The notes under the pieces are model-generated. The model ran no database searches. It had not been told where the DNA came from and saw only the letters and a list, made by a program, of their open reading frames with translations. The translations under genes were made by a program, and so were the position numbers. Shown piece by piece: positions 35,868 to 45,004 of a DNA stretch of 64,000 nucleotides. Position 1 is the stretch's first letter. Each line of letters begins with the position of its first letter. Source of the stretch: Nocardia mikamii NBRC 108933 (GTDB taxonomy: Bacteria; Actinomycetota; Actinomycetes; Mycobacteriales; Mycobacteriaceae); contig NZ_BDCM01000012.1 in assembly GCF_001613505.1 (NCBI RefSeq), positions 434,001-498,000 on the forward strand, given 5' to 3'.

Positions 35868-36087
35868 CGCATCGCCTGCTTTCCGCTACCCGAGCCTCGA
35901 ACCATCGTCACCCGGCGGCGGGCGAGCCTGTCACCGCCGTACCGAACTGTGCCCGAGGAAGGGGGCGCGCACAATGGCGACCGAGCCGAACGGGAGCCAC
36001 AGGGCAGGTCCGCGAATGTTTCCCGCCGACATGGCATCCCGGGCGAGGATTGCGTGCCACACTCGTGCCGTGGCCGCGGCTTCCGCC

Positions 36088-36219
36088 TGTCGACGAGCGA
36101 TGGCCGCGGGCGCGGTCACGCTGGAAGCACCGCTCGGCACGCCCCACGGTGACCGCTGTGCCATGGTCCGCGACCCGTTCGGGAACATCTACCGGATCGC
36201 CGCCCGGACCACCGGCTGA
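36088..36219 (+). pseudogene. Glyoxalase/VOC-family C-terminal fragment
   Basis: Within the 379-bp stretch 35868-36246 that lacks a complete gene, one frame ends with RAMAAGAVTLEAPLGTPHGD and RDPFGNIYRIA, the usual end of a VOC/glyoxalase-fold protein (the D-P-F-G-N block). The preceding frame (from an ATG at 35974) has no VOC resemblance, and the N-terminal beta-alpha-beta modules are missing. It is most likely a relic; an 81-codon ORF could still be translated. Confidence 0.55.
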
Positions 36220-36246
36220 AAGTACGAAGCGCCGCCTCGGGGCCGC

Positions 36247-36798
36247 TCAGTCGAGGACATAGCGCAGCATGACCGCCGTATCGAAATGCCTCGTCTCCGC
36301 CAGCCGCAGCGGAATACGCTCGTCCAGCAGGGGAAACATCGGTGTACCGCCGCCGAGCACGACGGGCAGGACGAACACCTGATACTCGTCGATGAGCCCG
36401 TGCGGAATCAGCGACGCCGCGAGACCCGCGCCCCCGACCTCCATGACGCCGTCACCCTCGGCCTTCAGCCTGCGCACCTGCTCGACCGCGTTCTCGCCGA
36501 CCAGCGTGCTGTTCCAGTTCACCTCGGTCAACGTCCGGGAAAAGACGAACTTCGGCTTCTCCGTCCACAACCTGCCGAATTCACGCTGAATGGGCGGCGC
36601 GTCCTCGGGCACGTGCGGCCAGTACTCGGCCATCAACTCGTAGAGGCGCCGACCGTGCAGGGAAATCTCGATGTCCCGATACCGATCGTTGTGGAACTGG
36701 TGCAACTCGTCGTCCGGATTCGACCAGTCGATGCTGCCGTCGCGGTCGTTGATGTAACCGTCCAGGGACATGCTGATCCCGTAGCTCAGTCTCCTCAT
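36247..36798 (-). CDS. Dihydrofolate reductase-like (RibD C-terminal fold) protein
   Basis: 183 residues. MRRLSYGISMSLDGYINDRDG and VMEVGGAGLAASLIPHGLIDEYQVFVLPVVLGGG (about positions 117-150) are the standard motifs of the family used in riboflavin synthesis and related reductions. Stand-alone members are common in actinomycetes and have uncertain substrates. It lies 123 bases beyond the end of the catabolic amidohydrolase gene and has no regulon palindrome of its own, so it is probably not part of region 3. Confidence 0.85.
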   Translation of the reverse strand: MRRLSYGISMSLDGYINDRDGSIDWSNPDDELHQFHNDRYRDIEISLHGRRLYELMAEYWPHVPEDAPPIQREFGRLWTEKPKFVFSRTLTEVNWNSTLVGENAVEQVRRLKAEGDGVMEVGGAGLAASLIPHGLIDEYQVFVLPVVLGGGTPMFPLLDERIPLRLAETRHFDTAVMLRYVLD

Positions 36799-36921
36799 GA
36801 CGGGATAGACGTCGTGCGCGCCCGAAATTCATCGGCGAATTGCGAGCGGATATCCCTGGAGGACGATGGCATGGCGAATCGGCCGACCGAATTGCCTCGG
36901 CCACACCACAGATTTCGATTC

Positions 36922-38394
36922 CTACCGCAGCGCGCCGGGCGCTGTGCGACGGAGGTATTCACCGCGCGGCGGTCCGCAGACTGCTCCGTCGCGCAGGATT
37001 CGGCGACCGCGCAGGAAAACGTCGGTGACGCGGGCGGACATCTCGAATCCTTCGAAAGGGGTGTATTCCTGGGCCGATTCGGAGGATTCGGCGTGGACGG
37101 TCCAGCGGGCGCCGAGGTCGACGAGGGCGATGTCGGCGTCGTAGCCGGGTGCGATTCGCCCCTTGCGCGTGAGGCCGTAGCGGCGGGCGGGTTCGGTGGC
37201 AGTGAGGGCGGCGACCCGGGCCAGCGGTAATCCGCGTTTGGTTCCCTCGCTCACCAGGCCGGGCAGGAGGTACTCCGCGCCGCCGAATCCGGATTTGGCG
37301 CCGAAGACGTCGGTGCGGTCGGTGGCGAACTTCTGTTCGTCGCGGCAGCAGGCGTGATCGCTGACCACCCAGTCGATATCGCCGGCCAGCAGATGCTGCC
37401 ACAGCGCCTCGACGTCGCGACGTTCGCGCAGGGGCGGATTCACCTTGCCGCCGATACCGTGCGCGGTGTCGACGTCGGCGAGCAGATGCCCGATGGTCAC
37501 CTCGCGGCGAAAATCGATGTGCGGAAACGCCTTCGCCATCCGCAGCGCGGCATCCACCGCTTTCGCCGACGACAGGTGCAGCAGATTGATTGTGGGAAAA
37601 CCGGTTTCGTGGGCGAGATAGGCGGCCATCGTGATGGCCAGTCCTTCCGAATGCCGCGGGCGGGAGGCGCTGTAGGCGCGCAGCCCGCTGAGTGTGCCCT
37701 CGCGTTGGACGAGTTCGGTATAGGCGGCCATGATTTCGGCGGTTTCGCAATGCAGCGACAGCGTGATGACATCGCCGTAGCGTTCCCGTGCCTCGGCGAG
37801 CCCGCGCATGACGAACTCGAAATGCGCCAGGTCGTAGCGTTCGTCCGGGCCGATCATCAGAAATTCGGCCTGGTCGCCGGAGCGTCCGTGTAATCCGTGA
37901 CCGCCGTAGAACATGAAGATCTTGAACGACGTGATACCGAAATTCGCGACCAGTGCGGGGATTTCGCCGATGTGCTCCCGGGTCATCGGTGCCAGGTGGA
38001 CACCGAAGTCCACATATGAACGCCCGGACATATGGTCGAGCGCGTCGGGGACGAAGTCGCGGTAGGGGCCGCCGCGGTTGAGGTAGTAGCGGCCGGTGCG
38101 CAGATAGCTCAACGACGTGGTCACCCCACCCTGCGCACACGCCCGGCTCTCGGATTCGGTGTCCGCGGCCAGGTCGGAATAGATGCCCCAGTGCTGATGC
38201 GCGTCGACCACCCCCGGAAAGGCCAGCAGCCCGCGGGCATCGACAACGTCGGTCGCCGGCCCGGCCGGGACGTCGCGGGCGATGTGGCGGACCACTCCCC
38301 CGGCGACGGCGATGTCCACGGGCTCAGGCACTTCCGCGTCGCCATCGGGGTGAACCACACGGGCATTCCGGATCAGCAGCTCGATCTCCGCCAC
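36922..38394 (-). CDS. Cyclic-amide amidohydrolase (hydantoinase/dihydroorotase family)
   Basis: Hydrolyses cyclic amides or imides using a binuclear metal site. 490 residues. The motifs are GVVDAHQHWG (His-x-His), FGITSFKIFMFYGG (bridging carboxylated Lys), LHCET (His), NLLHLSS (His) and WVVSDHAC (Asp). The GTG start at 38394 is chosen because GGAGAAGG precedes it and the regulon palindrome at 38406-38422 then lies outside the gene; an ATG at 38424 would overlap that site. In this context a maleimide-like ring from pyrrole breakdown is a plausible substrate (inference). Confidence 0.88.
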   Translation of the reverse strand: MAEIELLIRNARVVHPDGDAEVPEPVDIAVAGGVVRHIARDVPAGPATDVVDARGLLAFPGVVDAHQHWGIYSDLAADTESESRACAQGGVTTSLSYLRTGRYYLNRGGPYRDFVPDALDHMSGRSYVDFGVHLAPMTREHIGEIPALVANFGITSFKIFMFYGGHGLHGRSGDQAEFLMIGPDERYDLAHFEFVMRGLAEARERYGDVITLSLHCETAEIMAAYTELVQREGTLSGLRAYSASRPRHSEGLAITMAAYLAHETGFPTINLLHLSSAKAVDAALRMAKAFPHIDFRREVTIGHLLADVDTAHGIGGKVNPPLRERRDVEALWQHLLAGDIDWVVSDHACCRDEQKFATDRTDVFGAKSGFGGAEYLLPGLVSEGTKRGLPLARVAALTATEPARRYGLTRKGRIAPGYDADIALVDLGARWTVHAESSESAQEYTPFEGFEMSARVTDVFLRGRRILRDGAVCGPPRGEYLRRTAPGALR

Positions 38395-38405
38395 AACCTT
38401 CTCCA

Positions 38406-38422
38406 GTTTCGTCCTGCGAAAC
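38406..38422. promoter_or_regulatory. Regulon palindrome 1, GTTTC-N7-GAAAC
   Basis: GTTTC-gtcctgc-GAAAC, with arms extendable to GTTTCG/CGAAAC. It ends 12 bases upstream of the amidohydrolase start at 38394. Candidate IclR (45709-46494) operator. Confidence 0.8.
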
Positions 38423-38490
38423 ATACGTACCATCACAGCGATCATCGCAGTACTATTCGCAGGTAGTCAAACCGTGCGGCGACTGTATAT

Positions 38491-38507
38491 GTTTCGCTCT
38501 GGGAAAC
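38491..38507. promoter_or_regulatory. Regulon palindrome 2, GTTTC-N7-GAAAC
   Basis: GTTTC-gctctgg-GAAAC, extendable to ATGTTTC/GAAACAT. It lies 24 bases upstream of the CaiB gene at 38532, in the same divergent gap as copy 1. Confidence 0.8.
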
Positions 38508-38531
38508 ATTCGATCGATGAGGAGTTCAGCC

Positions 38532-39719
38532 ATGGCGGGACCACTGTCGGGAATCCGGGTCCTCGATGCGGCGACGCTGTTCGCGGGCCCGCTCGCGGCG
38601 ACGCTGCTCGCCGACTTCGGCGCCGAGGTGATCAAGATCGAACATCCGGATGGCGATCCGGTGCGCGGGCACGGCGCCCAGCGCGACGGTGTCGGCCTGT
38701 GGTGGAAGATGCTCGGGCGCGGAAAGAAGTCGGTGACCTTGTATCTCGGGTCGGCCGAGGGGCAGGAGTTGTTCCGGCGAATGGCCTCCGACGCCGACGT
38801 GGTGATCGAGAACTTCCGGCCCGGCACCCTGGAACGGTGGGGATTGGGCTATTCCGCACTGCGGGAACACAATCCGGGCCTCGTGCTGGCGCGAGTGACC
38901 GGGTTCGGGCAGGTGGGGCCATATGCTCGCCGGCCCGGATTCGGCACCTTGGCCGAGGCGATGAGCGGCTTCGCGGCGATGACCGGCGAACCCGACGGCC
39001 CACCCACGCTGCCGCCCTTCGGCTTGGCCGATGGGATCGCCGCTCTCGCTGCGTCTTTCGCGATCATGTCCGCACTGCGGGCGCGCGATCGCGACGGCCA
39101 CGGCCAGCAGATCGATCTGGCCATCATCGAGCCGATCCTCACCCTGCTCGGCCCGCACATCCTCGCCTACGATCAGCTCGGGGAGATCGCGCCGCGCACC
39201 GGCAATCGTTCCACCAACAACGCGCCACGCAATACCTATCGCACCGCCGACGGCGGCTGGGTCGCGGTGTCGACCAGCGCGCAATCCATCGCCGAACGGG
39301 TGATGCGCCTGGTCGAACGGCCCGACTACATCGAACAGCCGTGGTTCGCCACCGGCACCGGTCGCGCCGCACACGCCGACGAGCTGGATGCCGCTGTCGG
39401 GCAATGGATTTCCCACCGCGACATAGATGAGGTGGTGCGCGCGTTCGAGAAGGCCGAGGCCGCGGTCGCGCCGATCTACACCGCCGCCGACATCCTCGCC
39501 GACCCGCAGTTCCGTGCGCTGGAATCGATCATCACCCTCGACGATCCGGAACTCGGTGCGCTGCGGATGCAGAACGTGCTGTTCCGGCTCTCCGGCACCC
39601 CCGGCCGCATCCGCTGGACCGGACCCCCGCTGGGGGCACATACCGAGGAGGTCCTGGGCTCCTACGGGGTCGGCGAGGCGCATCTGGCCCGGCTGCGTTC
39701 AGCGGGGGTGATCCGATGA
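38532..39719 (+). CDS. CaiB/BaiF family CoA-transferase (first copy)
   Basis: Family III CoA-transferase that moves CoA between acyl groups through a mixed anhydride on Asp. 395 residues. SGIRVLDAATLFAGPLAATLLADFGAEVIKIE and ENFRPGTLERWGL (positions about 6-37 and 98-110) are standard; the catalytic Asp is expected near residue 170 (FGLADGIAAL). The ATG at 38532 follows GAGGAG at good spacing. It is first of a three-gene unit, all with ATGA overlaps, behind a regulon palindrome. Activation of a dicarboxylate such as a citraconate/mesaconate-type acid fits the context (inference). Confidence 0.9.
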   Translation: MAGPLSGIRVLDAATLFAGPLAATLLADFGAEVIKIEHPDGDPVRGHGAQRDGVGLWWKMLGRGKKSVTLYLGSAEGQELFRRMASDADVVIENFRPGTLERWGLGYSALREHNPGLVLARVTGFGQVGPYARRPGFGTLAEAMSGFAAMTGEPDGPPTLPPFGLADGIAALAASFAIMSALRARDRDGHGQQIDLAIIEPILTLLGPHILAYDQLGEIAPRTGNRSTNNAPRNTYRTADGGWVAVSTSAQSIAERVMRLVERPDYIEQPWFATGTGRAAHADELDAAVGQWISHRDIDEVVRAFEKAEAAVAPIYTAADILADPQFRALESIITLDDPELGALRMQNVLFRLSGTPGRIRWTGPPLGAHTEEVLGSYGVGEAHLARLRSAGVIR

Positions 39720-40534
39720 GCGCGCGGGATCCGTTGACGGCGGCGGTCTCCGGCGGAGTGCGACTCATCGAATTGGGGCAGCCGTTCTTCACCGGGATGC
39801 CGTGTTCGCCGAATCACCCCGGTTTCCGCATGACCCTCATCCGCCGCCACGGTGACATGACGCGCCCCGACGGTGGTTCGGCCGCCAACGAGATCATCGT
39901 CACCGGTGGGCATGTCGGCACACATATCGATGCGCTCAGCCACGTCAGCCACGACGGGTTGCTGCACGGCGGGGTGGATGCCGCACAGGCGCAGCGCGGC
40001 GGCCTCTTCCGCGAACTCGGGGCGGAGAACCTGCCGGGACTGCTGCGGCGTGGGGTGTTGCTCGACGTGGCTGCCCTGCACGGGGTGCCGACACTGCCGG
40101 GCGGGTACGAGATCACGGTCGAGGATCTGCGGCGGGCGGCGAACGCGATCGGATCGCAACCGCAGCCCGGTGACGTCGCGCTGATCCGGACGGGATGGGC
40201 GCGATTGTTCGATGAGGCCGACGCCTACCTCGGTGCGGCCACCGGCGTGCCGGGCGTGGGGGTCGAGGCGGCGCGCTGGCTGGCCGGCCACGGGGTGGTG
40301 GCCACCGGCTGCGACACCACCGCCTACGAATGCATCCGGCCGGGCGCGGGGCACAGGGTGCTGCCGGTGCACCGCGTTCTGCTGGTGGAGTCGGGGATCT
40401 ACATCATGGAGCATCTGGCCCTGGAAGAGCTTGCCGCCGAGAAGCTTCCGGAATTCGTCTTCTTGTCGGCGCCGTTGCGCATCGTCGGCGGCACCGGATC
40501 ACCGGTGCGCCCGCTCGCGGCGGTGAGCCGATGA
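39716..40534 (+). CDS. Cyclase-family metal hydrolase (kynurenine formamidase-like)
   Basis: 272 residues. The signature H-x-G-T-H-x-D-A-x-x-H is present as GGHVGTHIDALSH (about 63-75), the metal site of the cyclase/kynurenine formamidase fold. VALIRTGW and GCDTTAYE are other conserved blocks. Members hydrolyse amides, lactones or imides. Translation is coupled to the CaiB gene (ATGA) and to the MmgE/PrpD gene (ATGA). It may open a lactam or imide ring alongside the amidohydrolase across the gap. Confidence 0.87.
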   Translation: MSARDPLTAAVSGGVRLIELGQPFFTGMPCSPNHPGFRMTLIRRHGDMTRPDGGSAANEIIVTGGHVGTHIDALSHVSHDGLLHGGVDAAQAQRGGLFRELGAENLPGLLRRGVLLDVAALHGVPTLPGGYEITVEDLRRAANAIGSQPQPGDVALIRTGWARLFDEADAYLGAATGVPGVGVEAARWLAGHGVVATGCDTTAYECIRPGAGHRVLPVHRVLLVESGIYIMEHLALEELAAEKLPEFVFLSAPLRIVGGTGSPVRPLAAVSR

Positions 40535-41961
40535 CCGAGCAGACGATTCTCGCCCGGCTCGCCGACTTCGCAGCGGCCGCGCGAGCCACCGGAGTCGGAG
40601 CCGAACTGCGCGCCGATACGTCGCGCCGAGTGCTGGATGTGCTCGGTAACAGCATTGCGGCGCTGGACACCCCGCCCGCGGTGGCGGTGCGCGCGGTGAT
40701 AACCGAGTGGGGTGGCCACACCGGTGCGACCGCGCTCGGACTGGAGGGCGGATATCCGCCGCCCAGCGCCGCACTGCTGGGTGGCACGCTCGCGCACGCT
40801 CTGGATTTCGACGACACCCACCTGCCGTCGGTGCTGCATCCGTCGGCGTCGGTGGTGCCCGCGGCGCTCGCCGTCGCCGAATCCCGTGGCGCGAGCGGTG
40901 CCGCCCTGCTCGACGCGGTGGCGGTGGGAATCGAGATCACGGTGCGCGCCGGAATGGCGGGATACGATGCGGCGCTGCGCAATTCGGTGTTCTTCGAACG
41001 CGGATTGCATGCCACCGCCATCTGCGGCGCCGTCGGCGGTGCGGCGGCCGCGGCGGTGCTCTGCGGACTCGAGGCCGACGGCATCGCCCATGCCATGGCG
41101 ATCGCGGCGAGTATGGGCTCGGGTCTGCTGGAGGCCAATCGCACCGGTGGCACCGTCAAGCGCGTGCACTGCGGATGGGCGGCGCATGCCGCGGTGGCCG
41201 CGGCGGGGCTGGCACGCGCCGGGCTCACCGGCCCCCCGACGGTCTTCGAAGGCAGATTCGGTCTGCTGCACGCCTTCTGCGGCGATCAGGCCGATCCCGG
41301 CGCACTGGTCGACGGGCTCGGCGACCGGTGGCGGCTACCCGAGGTGTGCTTCAAGCCCTACCCCTGCAATCACTTCACCCATGCCGGCATCGACGCGGCA
41401 CTGCGTCTGCGCGCGCAGGGTGTGCGGCCCGACGACATCGCGGAACTGGAATTGGGCGCCCCCGCCGCAGCACTGCGCACCATCGGCCATCCACCGGAAC
41501 TGAAGGCTCGTCCCGAATCCGGTTATCACGCCGCCTTTTCCGGGCCTTATACCGTCGCCGCGGCCCTCACCGGCGGCGGCGGGCTCGGGGTGTTCCATGA
41601 GGATTTCACCGACACCGCCGCCCGCGACCCTGCCCGTGTGGGCTTGGCCGCCCGGGTGCGCTGCGTTCCCGATCCCCGCTGCGACGACATCTTTCCCACG
41701 CAGTTCCCCGCGGTCCTCACCGCGCGCCTGCACGACGGCCGCGCCCTCACCGAACGCGTCGAATCCAACCGGGGAGGCCCCGGCAATCCGCTCACCCCGG
41801 AAGAATTGGCCCTCAAATTCCGGCTCAACACCGAGCGAGTGCTCTCCCCCACGGCAGCGGACCTCCTCAGTGACACCGCCTACCATCTTGCCCGAGCCGC
41901 GACCCTCGACGCGCTGCTGGGCCCCCTGCGCACGATCGCCTCCGCGCCCGACACCCGATGA
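40531..41961 (+). CDS. MmgE/PrpD family protein
   Basis: 476 residues. DVLGNSIAALDTPPAVAV, LAHALDFDDTHLPSVLHPSA and KPYPCNHFTHAGIDAAL are family-typical. Relatives include 2-methylcitrate dehydratase, cis-aconitate decarboxylase and epimerases acting on small tri- or dicarboxylic acids. The position behind a CoA-transferase and a ring hydrolase suggests hydration, dehydration or isomerisation of a branched dicarboxylate. It is the last gene of the operon; a small hairpin (41965-41981) follows. Confidence 0.88.
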   Translation: MTEQTILARLADFAAAARATGVGAELRADTSRRVLDVLGNSIAALDTPPAVAVRAVITEWGGHTGATALGLEGGYPPPSAALLGGTLAHALDFDDTHLPSVLHPSASVVPAALAVAESRGASGAALLDAVAVGIEITVRAGMAGYDAALRNSVFFERGLHATAICGAVGGAAAAAVLCGLEADGIAHAMAIAASMGSGLLEANRTGGTVKRVHCGWAAHAAVAAAGLARAGLTGPPTVFEGRFGLLHAFCGDQADPGALVDGLGDRWRLPEVCFKPYPCNHFTHAGIDAALRLRAQGVRPDDIAELELGAPAAALRTIGHPPELKARPESGYHAAFSGPYTVAAALTGGGGLGVFHEDFTDTAARDPARVGLAARVRCVPDPRCDDIFPTQFPAVLTARLHDGRALTERVESNRGGPGNPLTPEELALKFRLNTERVLSPTAADLLSDTAYHLARAATLDALLGPLRTIASAPDTR

Positions 41962-41964
41962 ACG

Positions 41965-41981
41965 CCGTTGTGCGGCAACGG
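41965..41981 (+). terminator. Possible terminator hairpin after MmgE/PrpD
   Basis: CCGTTG-tgcgg-CAACGG forms a perfect 6-bp stem directly after the stop at 41961, without a T tract. The rest of the 126-bp convergent gap shows nothing further. Confidence 0.4.
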
Positions 41982-42087
41982 ATGCCGCCTGACCATCACT
42001 GCCCCCGAGCCGCCGCAGGAGTTGTCCACGGATCCGGCGGGCATCGGCCGGCGCCGGGCGGATCCCCGGCGTTCTCGGGCATCGCGC

Positions 42088-42993
42088 TCAGGACGCTGCG
42101 GATGCGCCGGGGAAGACTCCGGCTCGGCCGAGCAGGGCGGGCACCGGCGCGCCCAAGATCCCGCCGAGCCAGTTCGCCGTCTCGATGACCGGCTCGATGC
42201 GGACGCCGGTGGTGACGCCCATGCGGTCGAGGGTGTACAGCAGATCCTCGGTGGCGATGTTGCCGGTGGCGGCGGGGGCGAAGGGACAACCGCCGATACC
42301 GCCGGTGCTGGCGTCGAGAACTTGCACGCCGGCGTCGAGCGCCGCTATCGCATTGGCGTAGCCGGTGTTTCGAGTGTTGTGAAAATGGCAGCGAGGCACG
42401 GCCTCGGGCGCCCGGCGGCGCAAGCCGGAGACCAGGCGTCGCACGCGGTCCGGGGTGCCGACGCCGATGGTGTCGGCCAGAGCGATTTCATCGGGGCGGG
42501 ATTCGGCGACACGGGAGACGAGGTCGAGCACGTGTGGCTCCGGCACCTCCCCCTCGAACGGGCAGCCGAAGGCGGCCGCGATGGTGACGGTGCGCCACAG
42601 TCCGGCCTCGGCGGCGCGGGCCGCCAACCGCGCCCAGCGGGCAATACCCTCCTCGGTGTCGCAGCCCTGGTTGCGACGGCTGAAGGTATCGGTCGCGACC
42701 ACCACCACATTGATCTCGTCGACGCCAGCGGCGAGGGCGCGGTCCAGTCCACGGTCGTTGAAAATCAGTCCGGCATAGGATGTTTCACCGTCGCGCGGTA
42801 CACCGGCCAGCACTGCTTCGGCATCGGCCATTCGGGGCACCCGGTCGGGATGCACGAAACTCACCGCCTCGATGCGGCGCAGCCCGGCCTCGACCGACCG
42901 GCGAACGAGCTCGATCTTGTCGGCCGTCGCGATCGGCTCCGGCTCGTTCTGCAATCCGTCCCGCGGCGCGACGTCGACCAGCGTGATCTCCAC
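42088..42993 (-). CDS. HMG-CoA lyase-like enzyme
   Basis: 301 residues, TIM-barrel lyase. LVDVAPRDGLQNEP carries the catalytic Arg and metal Asp, PRCHFHNTRNTGYAN gives the His pair, and GIGGCPFAPAATGNIATED includes the active-site Cys loop. The GTG start has GGAGGAGCC upstream. Classical members split HMG-CoA into acetyl-CoA and acetoacetate; in this regulon a related beta-hydroxyacyl-CoA such as a citramalyl- or substituted-malyl-CoA is possible (inference). It is divergent from the second CaiB gene over a shared operator region. Confidence 0.88.
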   Translation of the reverse strand: MEITLVDVAPRDGLQNEPEPIATADKIELVRRSVEAGLRRIEAVSFVHPDRVPRMADAEAVLAGVPRDGETSYAGLIFNDRGLDRALAAGVDEINVVVVATDTFSRRNQGCDTEEGIARWARLAARAAEAGLWRTVTIAAAFGCPFEGEVPEPHVLDLVSRVAESRPDEIALADTIGVGTPDRVRRLVSGLRRRAPEAVPRCHFHNTRNTGYANAIAALDAGVQVLDASTGGIGGCPFAPAATGNIATEDLLYTLDRMGVTTGVRIEPVIETANWLGGILGAPVPALLGRAGVFPGASAAS

Positions 42994-43022
42994 GGCTCCT
43001 CCGTTTCCCGATCTTGCCGAGC

Positions 43023-43039
43023 GTTTCGCTACGGGATAC
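43023..43039. promoter_or_regulatory. Regulon palindrome 3 (one mismatch)
   Basis: GTTTC-gctacgg-GATAC, one base off the full motif, in the 116-bp divergent gap between the lyase (42993) and the second CaiB gene (43110). Confidence 0.62.
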
Positions 43040-43048
43040 ATTGTATCC
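43034..43048. promoter_or_regulatory. Perfect palindrome GGATACA-T-TGTATCC
   Basis: A 7-1-7 perfect inverted repeat that overlaps the right arm of regulon palindrome 3. It may bind a second regulator or strengthen the same site in this divergent promoter. Confidence 0.5.
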
Positions 43049-43109
43049 ATTCTCACGGGAACGCGCGGCCGAATTCGCCCGCGGCGCACCGACAGAAGGA
43101 GTTGACCCG

Positions 43110-44321
43110 ATGCCAAACCATCACGCCGCGGCGGGTCCGCTGGCCGACCTGCGGGTCATCGAAATGGGACAGTTGCTGGCGGGCCCGTTCTGCGGTCAGC
43201 TACTGGGCGATTTCGGGGCCGAGGTGATCAAACTCGAATCTCCGGGCCGCGGCGATCCGATGCGGGAGTGGGGCCGGGAGAAGCCCTACGGCCGATCGCT
43301 GTGGTGGCCGGTGGTGGCGCGCAACAAGAAGTCGGTGACCTGCGATCTGCGCACGGCGCAGGGACAGGCGCTGGCCCGCGATCTCATCGCGCAGGCCGAT
43401 ATCGTCGTCGAGAATTTCCGCCCCGGCACCCTCGAGCGGTGGGGTCTGGACTTCGACACCCTGCGCGCCGGCAATCCCGGGCTGATTCTCACCCGGGTCA
43501 CCGGCTACGGGCAGACCGGCCCCTACGCACCGCGCGCCGGATACGGTTCGATCGGCGAGGCGATGGGCGGAATCCGTTACACCACCGGAGATCCCGGTCA
43601 TCCGCCCGCCAGAACCGGTATCTCCCTCGGCGATTCCCTGGCCGCGGTCTTCGCGACCATCGGCACGCTGGCCGCACTGCACCACCGGGAGCGCACCGGG
43701 CGCGGTCAGCTGGTGGATTCCGCGATCTACGAGGCGGTGCTGGCGATGATGGAATCGCTTCTGCCCGAATGGGATATCACTCATTACCAACGCGAACGCA
43801 CCGGTCCGGTGCTGCCCAACGTGGCGCCCAGCAATGTGTATTCCGCCGCCGACGGCGATCTGGTCCTCATCGCGGCCAATCAGGACACGGTGTTCGGACG
43901 GCTGGGGTCGGTTATGGGCCGCCCCGAACTCGCCACGACCGACCGGTTCGCCACCCATTCGACCCGCGGGGAGAACATGGCCGAGCTCGACCGCATCATC
44001 GGCGAGTGGACCCGCACCGTGCCGGCGAACGAACTTCTGGACCGCCTGCACGCCGCCGGTGTGCCGGCCGGGCGGATCTACACGGCCCGCGACATGTTCG
44101 CCGATCCCCATTTCGCCGCCCGCGAGGCGATCGTGCGCCTGGCTCATCCCGAACTCGGCGAGATTCCCATGCAGAACGTGTTTCCGAAACTGAGCGAAAC
44201 TCCGGGCGGCGTGCGCCATACCGGGCCCGAACTGGGTCAGCACACCGCCGAGGTATACGAGCGGCTGCTCGGCATCGGCTCGGACGAACTGAGCCGGCTG
44301 GCCGAAAACGGCATCGTCTGA
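43110..44321 (+). CDS. CaiB/BaiF family CoA-transferase (second copy)
   Basis: 403 residues. DLRVIEMGQLLAGPFCGQLL, ENFRPGTLERWGLDFDTLRA and GYGQTGPYAPRAGY are classic; GISLGDSLAAVFA holds the expected catalytic Asp. It resembles the 38532 protein clearly but not closely enough for a recent duplication. GAAGGAG lies 8-14 bases before the ATG. It starts a unit with the amidase-like and membrane protein genes. Two CoA-transferases in one regulon suggest two different acids need activation. Confidence 0.9.
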   Translation: MPNHHAAAGPLADLRVIEMGQLLAGPFCGQLLGDFGAEVIKLESPGRGDPMREWGREKPYGRSLWWPVVARNKKSVTCDLRTAQGQALARDLIAQADIVVENFRPGTLERWGLDFDTLRAGNPGLILTRVTGYGQTGPYAPRAGYGSIGEAMGGIRYTTGDPGHPPARTGISLGDSLAAVFATIGTLAALHHRERTGRGQLVDSAIYEAVLAMMESLLPEWDITHYQRERTGPVLPNVAPSNVYSAADGDLVLIAANQDTVFGRLGSVMGRPELATTDRFATHSTRGENMAELDRIIGEWTRTVPANELLDRLHAAGVPAGRIYTARDMFADPHFAAREAIVRLAHPELGEIPMQNVFPKLSETPGGVRHTGPELGQHTAEVYERLLGIGSDELSRLAENGIV

Positions 44322-44332
44322 AGGGTTCTCCC

Positions 44333-44959
44333 ATGTCCGACCTCGCCGAGGACTATCGCCGGCACGGATTCGCCGCCCGCCTCGGCGCGGGCGAGCGGCC
44401 CGCGGTGCTGGTCGTCGACATCTGCGCGGCGTACCTGACCGACGGCTCACCGCTGCGCGCACCGGTGGAAGCGGCCGTGGCGGCCGCGGACCTTGTGGTC
44501 ACGCACGCTCGCGCCGCCGCACACCCCGTCATCTTCACCCGCGTGCGCTATCGCCCCGGCAGCGCGGACGGCGGCCTGTTCCGCCGGAAAGTGCCGGCGC
44601 TCGACGCCTTCGAGGAAGGTAATCCACTCGGCGCATTCCTCGACACCCCGGCACCGGCGCCCGGGGAGGTGGTCGTCACCAAACAGTATGCGAGTGCCTT
44701 CCACGGCACCTCGCTGGCGGCGACCCTCACCGCGCAACGCGTGGACACCGTCGTGATCACCGGCCTGACCACCAGCGGCTGTGTGCGCGCCACCGCCACC
44801 GACGCGCTGCAGCACGGCTTCCGGCCGCTGGTGGTCGCCGATGCCTGCGGTGATCGCGATCGGCGTCTGCACGAGGCCAATCTGCTCGATCTGGATGCCA
44901 AGTACGCCGACGTCGTCGACCTCGCCGGCGCACTGTCGATTCTCGACATCCCCCGCTGA
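44333..44959 (+). CDS. Isochorismatase-fold amidase (maleamate amidase/N-carbamoylsarcosine amidase-like)
   Basis: 208 residues. The triad Asp29 (LVVDICAAY), Lys117 (VVTKQYASAF) and Cys150 (GLTTSGCVRAT) is intact. The end EANLLDLDAKYADVVDLAGAL closely follows maleamate amidases of the NicF type and N-carbamoylsarcosine amidase (about positions 182-202). The reaction expected is release of ammonia from a small amide, here perhaps a substituted maleamate. It begins 11 bases after the CaiB stop, in the same transcript. Confidence 0.86.
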   Translation: MSDLAEDYRRHGFAARLGAGERPAVLVVDICAAYLTDGSPLRAPVEAAVAAADLVVTHARAAAHPVIFTRVRYRPGSADGGLFRRKVPALDAFEEGNPLGAFLDTPAPAPGEVVVTKQYASAFHGTSLAATLTAQRVDTVVITGLTTSGCVRATATDALQHGFRPLVVADACGDRDRRLHEANLLDLDAKYADVVDLAGALSILDIPR

Positions 44960-45004
44960 ACATCTACTGTCACATCACTTTTCGACTCGATCGTGAGGAA
45001 CGCC

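Noticed and set aside
44187..44210. Further GTTTC/GAAAC pair inside the second CaiB gene
   Set aside because: The spacing is not 7 bases and it lies deep in a coding region; not counted as a regulon site.
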